A stretch of DNA of 64,000 nt, from NCBI GenBank assembly GCA_020740775.1, contig JAHEWK010000008.1, positions 1,116,001 through 1,180,000 of the forward strand, read 5' to 3'. The notes beneath the pieces are model-generated. The model searched no databases. It was not told the origin of the DNA and saw only the letters and a list, made by a program, of their open reading frames with translations. The position numbers and the translations under genes were made by a program. This document shows positions 35,501-45,387 of this stretch, in pieces. The DNA is from Ilyonectria destructans. Lineage: Eukaryota > Ascomycota > Sordariomycetes > Hypocreales > Nectriaceae. Every line of letters begins with the position of its first letter. Position 1 is the first letter of the stretch.

Positions 35501-36212
35501 GGTATCACAGGCCATCGAGGCAGCTTTGGAAAAGAACGCAACTATAATATCCATGTCGTGGACGATACCAGTTCCCGCAGAGGGAAGTGAAGAGAAGAAG
35601 CTGCTTGATTCGGTTCTGAAGAGGGCATGCGAACGGAAAGTTCTCATGTTTTGCTCGTCGTCGGATCAAATTAGCGATCCCAATCACTATCCCTCAGCCT
35701 TCAACCGTGACCAATTCTTCGTCATCGGCGCCGCCCACGACGACGGCAGCGCTTATGGCCACGCTGGAAAGAACAACGACTTCATCTTCCCGGGTGTCAA
35801 TGTCAATACCTCCGGTGGAAGAAGTCTGCCTCTTTACCTTGCCGACAAGACCTCTTCGACCAAAGAATCGACAGGCTCCAGCATCGCCACTGCTCTGGCA
35901 GCGGGTCTAGCCGCCATGATCACGTATTGTTTCAAGGCTAGTGCGCTAGCCACCGTCATGGCCAGGACGCAGCAAGGGAAAGACTACGTAGCTCGGCCTG
36001 AGCTTGTCAGGCAAGGCGACGTGGACAGGATTGCGGAACATGATGTACTCAAGAAGGCTTTCGGCAGGATAGGCAAGGTGGGGAGCGGGCAGTTTATACC
36101 AGTCTGGGACAGGTTTGGGCCTGCGAGTACGTACTTGGAGCAAGCCAACAAAAGTGAGGAAGACAGGCTTGAGTACATTATGAATCTCTGCTCGAACCTC
36201 ATTGAGCGGTAA
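32586..36212 (+). CDS. Ankyrin-repeat subtilisin-like serine protease (S8)
   Basis: Four exons at 32586-34041, 34095-34669, 34742-35458 and 35511-36212, with introns of 53, 72 and 52 nt, give 1,149 residues. An acidic N-terminus and ankyrin-type helices (about 75-250; GSGRTPFHCAVEY, NPLYRAIQLLKA) come first. A long charged, probably coiled linker (about 260-420) and an unassigned middle domain (DIQIFFDYRGLPSEIQD) follow. The C-terminal subtilase domain has Asp837 in VALIDDGVD, His874 in GRGHGTEMA and Ser1040 in STGSSIATALAAG. The oxyanion Asn region reads CSSSDQ, so Asn seems replaced. No signal peptide or propeptide is seen, so an intracellular protease is likely. S8 domains are known effector domains of fungal NLR proteins. 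Here the protease is a separate ankyrin protein next to an NLR-like gene. Confidence 0.9.
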
Positions 36213-37206
36213 TTGTGAGTGCCAGGTTTAGATGGAGTCAGGATGATGGTGTCGCGGTGGAAGCACAAGGACCATCTTTCGTCTCGGTAGCTGGATATCT
36301 TAGATAAACAGAGATGAGAGTCTATCATTTTCTCTGTGCTGGCCCAATATTCGAGTGATGATTATTACTCGACTAACGTAGAAAAAAAGCTTTTGCATGT
36401 GAATGGTATTGCTTGAATTCTTGCTGTGTGTTAGTCATGGCACCCCGATAGTGTCGCCGTAGTTCATGACCTGGTCTCCCAATTAAGCCGACCTTGGCAT
36501 TCTAGACGCGGCGTGTTGAGCTGCCGGATCGGCTTCTACAGGAAAAGCCGGTCCCATGCGTCTGATGGGGTTGAAAGGCCAAGCCGCCGAGGGCATCTGG
36601 TAGATTGGCTTGTGTGGAAGGCGGAGTAGGCAGGTCGCCAGCTTGATGTCTGCCCGAGCTTCGACTAACTCAATGGTGGGTTAGCCTCAAAAAAATGCAC
36701 TCTTTCTGCGACATTATTCCGCTCAGACCCAGGAAGGGCTTCTGTGGGATGGGCATTGCTTTACTAAGCTAGAGATAGACATGCCCATAATTTCGTCTTA
36801 ATCTGAGAATAATAGCTTTGTTGCTTAACAAAGGAGCCCCCGGGTACTACGGAGGCTGTGATAGCTTCACTAACTTGTCTCTAAGAGGATCTGCGGTTCG
36901 GAATTTGATTGGTCAGTGACTGCGCTTCGTGATCCCATTGGCGGATAGAAGAGCTGTAGCCCCATATTTTATCGGAAGTTCGATTCGTAATTAGTGGAGA
37001 CCACCTCCAACCGACTGCGGTAATCCTTCTCATTGGTAGAATCCTCCCGAGTAGATGCGCTCCCACTTACAAAAACGGGATGATTACACGACTTCATTCG
37101 CCTCTTGCTACTATATGAAGGGGAGAGGGAGGCAGTCGTTATGGATATTCTGCATCTTCCTCAAAGATTTCTCGCCATTCTACCTCATCTCATTCATAAC
37201 GCAAAG
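36213..37206. other. Spacer with degenerate repeat copy B
   Basis: About 1 kb without a gene. It holds the 3' end of the ankyrin-subtilisin gene, repeat copy B at 36725-36905 and the promoter of the small NAD(P)-binding gene. Start codons in frame upstream of 37207 exist (for example 37141) but are less likely. Confidence 0.55.
36725..36905 (+). repeat. Degenerate dispersed repeat, copy B
   Basis: Direct repeat of copy A (23959-24134), about 12.6 kb away. The first 100 bp or so are about 93% identical by hand count, and the rest is more diverged. Together the copies bracket the NLR-like, unknown-function and ankyrin-subtilisin genes and nothing else. Confidence 0.8.
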
Positions 37207-37972
37207 ATGGTTCATCTTCTCGTCTTGGGCGGCAACGGACGCACGGGCCAGTATGGCATCCAGTATGCTCTCGAGAAGGGTGTGTTATAAGTTCATTCCA
37301 TCAGCTCTCAAATAATACCTTAATGTAGCACTTTCTAACACCATATTTCTTCTGATAGGCCATACGGTCACTGTAATCGTTCGAAAGTCGACCTCTATAC
37401 AGCCACAGAAGGGCCTCAACATCGTCACTGGATCAGTCTCCAATCCCCAGGATGTCGATCGTGCCATCTCTGCTGCGCCTCCGATCGATGGCGTAGTGGT
37501 CTACCTAAACGCCAGTCGAACCTCCGATATGCCTTGGGCAAAGCTGGTGGTCCCGCCGCGGTTCATCACGGATGCTGTCGCAAATGTGGCGAATTCGATC
37601 CACAAGACTGCACCAATTACAAACACGCGCCTCGTCGTCATGAGTGCCATTGGCGTTGGCGATAGCTGGGAGGTTACGCCGTGGTTTCTACGAGTCCTGA
37701 TTTCGAAAACCAATCTCGGTACCACCTACGCCGACCACAACTGCCTCGATAGCGAAATTGCAAGCATCGCCGGGAAGGGGATCATCTGGACTTTGGCTCG
37801 AGCTGTCGGCCTTTCCTCGAGTGGGCGGAATGAGGTCAAGGTCTTCGGGAGCAATAAGTCCGGGGCAGGGTATATGATTACACGGGAGAGCTGTGCCAAC
37901 TGGATGATCGATGCTGCTGATGGTACTTTGGGCTCAAAGTATGACAACAAGGCTGTAATTGTCTCGAATTAG
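37207..37972 (+). CDS. NAD(P)-binding Rossmann-fold protein, NmrA/SDR-like
   Basis: Two exons at 37207-37279 and 37359-37972, with a 79-nt intron whose acceptor is TGATAG, give 228 residues. The start MVHLLVLGGNGRTGQYG places the dinucleotide-binding GGNGRTG motif at the very N-terminus, as usual in this family of NAD(P)H-binding proteins (atypical SDRs). GHTVTVIVRKS rebuilds across the splice site. It is followed by NIVTGSVSNPQDVDRAI, GVVVYLNAS and RLVVMSAIGVGDSW. No catalytic YxxxK is evident, so it could be a reductase, an isomerase or a redox sensor. The substrate is unknown. It converges on the Zn2Cys6 gene, with 447 bp between stop codons. Confidence 0.85.
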
Positions 37973-38419
37973 CTTTGGCTATCGTCTGGTTTTGGTTTCA
38001 GGTACTGCGAATAGCCGATTCTACATCTTATCTGATGTTCATAAAGGCTTTTCATGGATCGGATTGGTGTTGAATTATTTCTAGAGTCTTGTCCCATCGG
38101 GGGGATGTTAATATTACCTTCTGTCTCCTCAATTCCTATCACCGCGTCACCGAAGCTTTTATCACTTTTTACCACTATGCCTGGCAAAACTGAAAAACAG
38201 AAACTGCCTCGAATCCATTCCTTCTTTGCTCATGATAGCTAGGCTACCATCAGCTAACTCATGATAACACCCAACTAATTACAAGATAGCTACTACATCT
38301 TCCAGTACTGGGTATGTGTACCCCTATTGTGTCAACTACTATATGGATTTAATCTATCTAATAATATTGAGCAAGGCTAAAAGAATACTCAAATATGGCA
38401 ATAACAGAATTGATCCTAC
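37973..38419. repeat. AT-rich convergent spacer, RIP-like in its right half
   Basis: A 447-bp spacer between two convergent genes. About 38230-38410 is AT-rich with TA-dense runs (ATCTATCTAATAATATTGAG) typical of RIP-degraded repeat DNA. No coding trace remains. Confidence 0.4.
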
Positions 38420-40230
38420 TTACAGAAGCAGAAGGCTGTTGTTCAACGGCCGGACGCTGCTTTCCCAATCCCACCAGCTAGCAGTCGTTTCTCTCATACG
38501 CCACGTCTCTTCCAAGAGAGGCAAGATCCTTCGTCGATGCTCCAGCGATGGATTTAGCAGCAGAGGAGAGCGGAAAACATTTCTAAAGAACTCCTTTTCC
38601 TCTTCGCCTGCGACGGTCCCAGTGACGTATAACGGCCATACGACGACGTGCCACATCTTCTGGGGGATCTTTTCACGAATAACCATCATTGCTTCAGCAA
38701 GCGTCGACTTCAGATCCTTCACATCAGTTTGAAATCCGGAAACAACCACATGTAAGTATATACATGCTGTTAGTGCAAACAGGTGGGTGATCAGGAGTGA
38801 TAGAGGTATGTCTGCACTCTGTAGCGGGTCGGGCTCAGAATCTGAGACAGTGAGGTATCTCAAGAATCCCTCAGTCAGTCCTCGTCGAAGAATCTTCTTG
38901 ATGTCATCCGCCGTCGACTCGAATTTGGCCGTATCAAAGCAGCCGTCTTGAAGCGCCTGAAACTTGTATTCCTGCAGGGCGGCAATACGGGCAATCTGAA
39001 GCATCGGCCAATTTTGACAACCCATGATATTTTCCAATTGGATTTGAGATCCAGGAGACAGAGCAAAAGGGTGCCAAGAGAGCAGACGAGGCGTGGTCCC
39101 TGTAGTGACGCTGGCGACGATGTCGAGCCAAATAACCACCCCAACAAAGAGTTTCATGATCACTTCCTCTTCGGGACTTGGGGGATCATATTCCAGTGGC
39201 TCTGCATCCGAGGTTCGGTTTGTTTTTGGTGTGGTTAAAAGCTCGATGAGCAGAGCTGAGTGCCCGCTAAGTTCGTCTAGAAGATCTGTAGCCGCACGAA
39301 GATGCATCTGCCACATATTGGTTTTCCCCACGAAAAGCTGTAACGACTTAGCTCATGCACGCGATGCACTCACCACTAAATGCTTACTTCGAAAAAAACG
39401 AGCTGCATCATTGAAGCTGCGATCCCCAGACCATCCTTTGTGCATCTTGCCCTCGCCGATCGGTCCATATTTCCAATGGCCTTTTGCAGCTCGGCTAAGC
39501 AGATCGCGTGGTGCTCCTCAAGCCTGTCGTAGTTAACTTCGCCATGCGAAGTAGATGATGCTGCTAACACGGTCTCCCTATGATAGACACCGAGACATAG
39601 AACTGCATGGAGTAGAGGTTTCGTGCGAAGTATGAGAGAAAGAAAGCAGCCTCGCCCGCCTTCAGCGACTCCTGATTGGTACATTGGGAACTGCAAAGGG
39701 AAGACGTTATCCAAGAAATGCATCAGGAGTACTGCTTCACTAGCTGGGATCGCCGACGACGACTCGGGAATGGAGTTCTGCCCGGAGGTTAGCATTTGGA
39801 TATTTCATTGTGGCTCCGCTCACCGTACAATGGAGCTCCCAATTGACTGCATTTGAGAATGCTCGTCGCGAGCGGCAGCTTGGGAATTAACACTCGACTT
39901 GAGGTTTAGTGAAGAAGCCTCCTGCACCTTAGAAACTGGCGTGGGTGCGAGGTTCTGGGCATTCTGATCGTTGTCGACCCGCTGAACCTGTGTCTGTGGA
40001 GTGTCTCGCCGCCCTCTGCGTCGCGAAGTATGCTTGACTATTTGTTTTATGCTGTTGATCATGGTCTTTTCTTCCTCTCCATCATCCATCCACTCCGGCT
40101 TTGGGCCATAACCATAGCACGTAATCAACAGAGACTCACACACCGAGCAGACCGGCTGTCTCTCGTCGCATTTCTTCTTTCGCAGGCGGCAAGTCCAGCA
40201 GCCCTGCTTGCTTCGCAGAGGTGTTTTCAT
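38420..40230 (-). CDS. Zn2Cys6 transcription factor
   Basis: Fungal-specific transcription factor of 569 residues in three exons: 40230-39829, 39777-39388 and 39337-38420, with introns of 51 and 50 nt. The first intron uses a GTACGG donor; the nearby GTGAGC would break the frame. The Zn2Cys6 cluster lies at about residues 11-38: CWTCRLRKKKCDERQPVCSVC with the sixth Cys in LLITCYG. A basic stretch (RRRGRR) and a polar linker follow. The rest resembles the fungal-specific transcription factor domain 2 family (VLLMHFLDNVFPLQFP, LLHAVLCLGVYHRE, MWQMHLRAATDLLDEL). Targets are unknown. The neighbouring NAD(P)-binding gene could be one, but only position suggests it. Confidence 0.92.
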
Positions 40231-42336
40231 TTAGAGCTGTATATGGCTTTGAGAAGGGCACTCGGATGAGACAGGGAGGTAGTGAAGACCATGCGAGAGA
40301 GGCAGACTGGGGAGATTGTCGCTATGAGGCTGAGAAGCGGTCGTGAGCTGTGAAGATATTTGTCATGTGATATCACCCAAGGCCGGCAGCAAGTGGCGCT
40401 ATGGGATCCGGAAAATTGGGTTAGTCAGGATATGCTCCTAGAATCATTTTGCTGCAGTGGGACAAAAGGTTTAAGTGATAGCTTGCCAGCGTGGATACGT
40501 TTTCTTGTGATTATGTAGCTAGGGTATCGCTTCGTTATTACTGGTTGGTTTTACATTACGTCAGTTCGCCGAAGCCTAGAAATCAAAGGCTCAAATCAAC
40601 AATACGCTTGGCGAGAGCACAACAGCACGATAAAGGTTAACCTTCCGAAAAGACCATCATACGATACTCCGAGACTGAGTAGCTTGTTAAAATATTAACA
40701 GCCCTTTGGAGGCAGAGTGAGATGGCTACCTAGTACCCACGCAACCTAGCGGAGAAGAGAATCTGCACTACGAAGCCATCTGGTTCAAGGACAGGATTTG
40801 GTCTGAATAGTCATTGTGCCTTAGGCTTCTGGTCCATTTAAAGCCCCCCCGTTGCAATGGCGAATTTGATCGTCACCCGTACTGCCTGCATGTTCGGCTC
40901 TTTCTGGCAGTCTTCTTGTTTTGCCGTTGCTTGGCTATCGCTGGTCTTATCCTCGCGGATCTTGCTAGATATATCAAAATCTCGAATCTGTATCTGCATA
41001 CCCAAGAAAGCGACAAAGCCCCATGCGAGGCAGACATTCGTCGTCGCATTGATGCTGCGTGGATAGATCTCATGCCCAGCCACTTGTGGCTTTTGATTCT
41101 ACGGCGGACAACCCGCAACGTACTGCGAGTGTAAAAAGCCCACGGGTAACAAACCACCCATGGGTACCCATTACTAGTGTGGGCAGAGAGCCTTTACCCA
41201 TGGGGACCCAGATGATATAATGGGTACCTATTAATACCCAAGTTATTTTTTTGGGTGCCCAATTTTCCACTCTATTTAAAATAAATAAACACAGTAGCGC
41301 ACACCCGTCCTGAAGCTCAGGTGGGCTAATGGGACTTGCTGGAGGGCTCTGAAGCAGCAGCTTAAAGAGATGATATACATAGACCTAACACTCAGTATCT
41401 CTACGGTATTTCTTTCCAACACCCTCGATCTCTGGTGCCTTTGGTAGGGGTTTGAGTGTCATATTTAGGCACCGACAGTCAGTACATGTGACCCGACCAA
41501 GCAACCGTTATTGTTTGAGAAGCCCTAGAGATAGAAGAGTATAATACTTTCCCACAGGCTTTGATCCTAAAGCGCAAGTTCAACGGTCTTTGCAATTCTC
41601 AACCTATTAGTCTAGAGATTAAACCAAGTATGTACATGCCACAAGGATCAAATATACACAATCTTAATCGTATCATCCTCCACTCGCTTCATTTTAGCCA
41701 TGACAGTACGCACGCCACAACAGTTTTCCACTGTGGATTCTTTCTAGTTACTCGATGCTCTCAGACTGCAACAAGACTTGGACATGCCATCTAAGCACTA
41801 GGAGGACTGGTACTTGTTTCTATACCTCTTCTTGCTAAAGCACCGAAGGTACCTGAGCTCAACCGGTGATGCCACAAGTGCACATATTTGACCCATGCGC
41901 ACTAGAGTGAATTATGTCTGCAGCAGAGGAAATGGATCATGCAAGACGATTATTAATTTTTACGGAGGAAACAAATGAGCCGAATAGGAAGCAGTGATTC
42001 TCATGCGTGTGAATAACAATACTCTTTAAATTAGATATATGGTATCATAGTCCCTCTAGCTAGCTAATGCTTGGACGTTGCGCATGCAATTGTCCGGGGA
42101 AAGAAATTCGTAGAAGTGAACAGTTTTTGCCTGCGGACAGGACTTAGCTCTCAATGCAACAAAAGAAAACAGACGGCATTAGAGGTATGACGAGCTTGAA
42201 CTTGGTCAATCCAAGTTGTCCTTCTGTCTGAGAATGTAAGTCAAATGAGAAGAACATGGTGATAAAAAAGGGCTAATTAGGATTTGCTCTATTCATCATT
42301 TTCCATCCCATCTCAAATGGGACCCCGACCACTCCG
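40231..42336. other. 2.1 kb gene-free accessory spacer
   Basis: The right part is AT-rich. No reading frame is convincing on either strand. A cluster of palindromic GGGTACCCA-like motifs lies at 41137-41262. The left end holds the Zn2Cys6 gene promoter, and the right end the 3' region of the ferritin-like gene. Confidence 0.55.
41137..41262. repeat. Cluster of inverted GGGTACCC-type motifs
   Basis: TGGGTACCCATTA at 41161-41173 pairs with TAATGGGTACCTA at 41219-41231 with one mismatch. Further variants are CCCACGGGTA (41139), TACCCATGGGGACCCA (about 41195) and the palindrome-like TTGGGTGCCCAA (41251-41262). Such motif clusters resemble subterminal repeats of DNA transposons, but no target-site duplication or transposase was found. 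Confidence 0.5.
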
Positions 42337-43355
42337 TTACGAGATAGTTAGAACCATGGGCCCAGCCACGGTGATCGCATCAGTCAGGACGCCATCTACA
42401 GGAGCGTCATTTGTAAGGGTAACATATGTCACGCCCGCGATATTCTGGGGAATCTCACAGCCGCCCGCCTCGGTGAAGGCAGAGAACTTAGTGCCACCGG
42501 GGAGCGAGCCTCCGGAAGTAAAGGCGCAGTTTGTCGCACCAGTGGCTGCCGTGGAGGCGAGCTTGATGGATGCTCCAATGGCCGCGGCCGCAGGGGCTTG
42601 GCCCTCGGCCATGGCGAGAGGGGCGAATGCTTGGATGTTGAGGTTGGAGCCATCGGGACACGAGACGATGAAGGGTGCCGCCAGGGAGAAGACGGCACGC
42701 GGGCCCAGCGGCGTATCGAGCGCCTGCGGCACAGCGATCTGCTGGGAAAACACGCGAATGGCCGTCTGGTGCCTCGACTCGACAGTGAGGATTGCACCAG
42801 CGGTGCTCAGGATGCCCTTGTCCGACAGGAGCGGCGCGGCGCCGAGATAGGCCGAAACACCAATGTTCTCGAGCACGGCGGCCGTGGCAACCATGCCGGC
42901 GGCATCGGTGAACTTGAAGTCATACTCGCATGCCTGAACGGGCTGGATGCCGCCCTGAGCGAGGGCCGACTGCAGGAGTCCGACGTGCTGGGCCTCGGTG
43001 GCGCCGATGTTCTTGAGGTCCGCGATGGTCGTCTCGTCGAGGCCAAGGGCGGCGAAGTCAGAGTCGGGAAACTTAGCGAAGCCAGTTCTGTAGAAGGTTT
43101 CTTCGAGGTTCTCAAGAGTCAGGGCGCTGTGGGTGGAAGTGTTGTGTTAGCCAGCTGTTGAAGAGAAGGTTAATGGGGGTGAACTAACAATTGAAGAATG
43201 TCGAAGTCATTGAGACCCATGCCTGCAGCGGCATCGTTCTGTCGCTTGGCGAGAGAATGGTACCGGAGTTGTCGCTCGGTGAGGCGTCCACCAGCGGGCA
43301 TGGCGGAAGCAGCGCCCGCGAGGGCGGCGACCATGATGTGTCGAAGAGAAGGCAT
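42337..43355 (-). CDS. Secreted ferritin-like domain protein (Rds1-like)
   Basis: Two exons at 43355-43189 and 43126-42337, with a 62-nt intron, give 318 residues. MPSLRHIMVAALAGAASAMPA is a signal peptide. A dibasic Kex2-like site follows at about 38-39 (LAKR), suggesting a processed, secreted protein. Splicing gives DILQFALTLENLEETFY, the start of the ferritin-like domain, followed by FAALGLDETTIADLKNIGATE and EAQHVGLLQSAL. The second half (about 180-318) is Ala/Gly/Thr-rich beta-type sequence ending GPMVLTIS. Family members such as Rds1 are linked to stress or sporulation, but their chemistry is unproven; metal binding is not certain from these residues. Confidence 0.88.
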
Positions 43356-45387
43356 GGTTGATGTTGTTGTTTCTTAATAGTAGCCTTGAGAAGAAGAAGT
43401 GTTGAGAGGTGTTGAGGTGGTAAATGTGAAGCTTGGGTATCTTATTTGCAGCGAAAAGAATGCGTAGGGCCAGCCAGCGATGGAAGAGGGGTGCGTGTAT
43501 GGGGAAGGATTACGGAGTATGCGTAGCAGGAAAGAGAGACTCGACGGATAGAGAACGGAATACGAAGATGTCAAATCTCGAAAGCAGGCCAGCGCTTCTG
43601 TGGGAGAGATCGACTCTTGTGGAAATGGGTAAATGACCGTGGGATGAAGAGGATGGGAAACAGCAGAGGGAAACGGGCCCCTTCTTATGATATCATGTAT
43701 CAGAGCCGCGGCCACCAGTTCCAGCTCCAAGACGGGGGATTGGATCGCCCCAGAGGCATGTAACTGTGCCGACGGCTCACCGAAGATCCGTCGTCGGGGC
43801 TCGCAATGCGACCTTGGACCTCCAGCTTTCGGCGCCAAGATGGATCCGGGGCACGTCGACGAGACTAGAGACTAGACGAAAGAGCCCTGGGCGACTCTTG
43901 GCGATCGGCTGCACAACCATAACTCTAGCGAAGGCCTCTAATTGACTGCTGGCCATGCTTAACTTGGACGGAGTAATTACTCGAGGCCCAGGAGGGAGCG
44001 CCACGATCTAACGGCCGCGACACCGGCGCCGGCATGAAACGGTGCCGACGAGCTCGACACCCACACACAGGACGAACGAAGCTCTGCAAAGGCCCCCATA
44101 TGAGGAGGATTATACGCGGAGCAGCAGAGTCTTGGTGCAATAGCAGGGGTGCTCGCGGTCGGGAGCCGTCCGGCCCCATGTCCGGCCCGTCACTGGTCCG
44201 CCGCGCACGAAACGCTCCTGATACGCGAGCGCCAGAACCCCGGCGTCAGATTCGTTCGGAGGGGCTGGGCGTCTCGCTTGCTACCGAGGGATATGGGGGG
44301 AATCATGTGCCGGATGGGGGGTTTTTCGCAAAAATCTTTTTCTTTCGTCACATCCACGGGGCACTCAGTCTTGAAGGTAGCATCGGAGGGAGCCCACCGC
44401 CCGCGCGCAAGGTAACGGTTCCGGTGACATGGCTGTTTCCCTCCTGAGACTTAGGAGACGAGGCCCGATCACGGATACCGAAACCTGGTGTTTTAGCGAC
44501 CCTCCAACCGCAGAAATCCAAGTGTGCAATGTGGAATAGAATCTCGGCCACCAGCTAATAACCGTATCCGTCCCGTCCAGGTTGGGTATCCGGTCGCGAT
44601 GCACCACGTGAAGCGGTCTTGATGTCGGCTTCCGGTCTCCGAAGATGAGACCCCGGCCCCGCTTATCTGAGCTTAACTTTATTTCCTCAAGACTCGGTAC
44701 CACTTGTGGAATTCCGCCTTCCTGATCACGAATATTAACATGCTCAGGATGCTGAGGATCCCGAGGATAACTACATTCCTCTCCAGCTTACAAGACTAGT
44801 GTTTCACTGAATACGCGCCGTAGAAGCTCATTTAACTCATGTGTCTACCGTTGAGGACCCCCGTAAAAGTGTCCTCGTAGCTGAAACTCGAAGGCGCGAA
44901 CGACATAGACTCTGCCGTTTCATCTTCGTCCCATGTTTCGCCATGCTAACTCCAACTCTTAGGAATCACGGGAGCGGTTGCTTAGAACAATCACTAGTTT
45001 AGTCCCAGTCCGCACGCCATTGTCTCAACTTTACATGGTACATCAGAGAGCTCGTACGAAGTAGCTAGGCGGCTGACGATGATCGAATTCAATGGTGTTT
45101 GAAGCCCAGGAAACAAACATCAACGATACCGTTGTGACGACAAGAAAACCACGTTTTGTTTACGGATATAGTGAAGGGGGATTCATTTTTACTACTTCGA
45201 GCGTATCTCGATATTACCTCCACTATCTTCCATCACACCTTACTTCATCGCCCGCTTAAGTATAACTGCCTCCCCACAAAATGATATACCTGTAATCCGC
45301 AGGCTGAGCAGATTCACGAATGAACCAGCCCACCTTCAGTAAACATTTTCACCTCCTCACTTGGCCAAATCTCCATCTTTTCTCCAA
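43356..45387. other. 2 kb spacer, no gene recognised
   Basis: It holds the ferritin-like gene promoter and the 3' side of the Ssd1 gene. TACGGAGTA occurs at 43511-43519 and the perfect palindrome GAGTAATTACTC at 43971-43982. Small frames on both strands show no recognisable domain. Confidence 0.5.

Noticed and set aside
37105..37206. Earlier in-frame starts for the NAD(P)-binding protein
   Set aside because: The Rossmann motif normally begins within the first ten residues in this family, which fits the ATG at 37207 and not the upstream codons.
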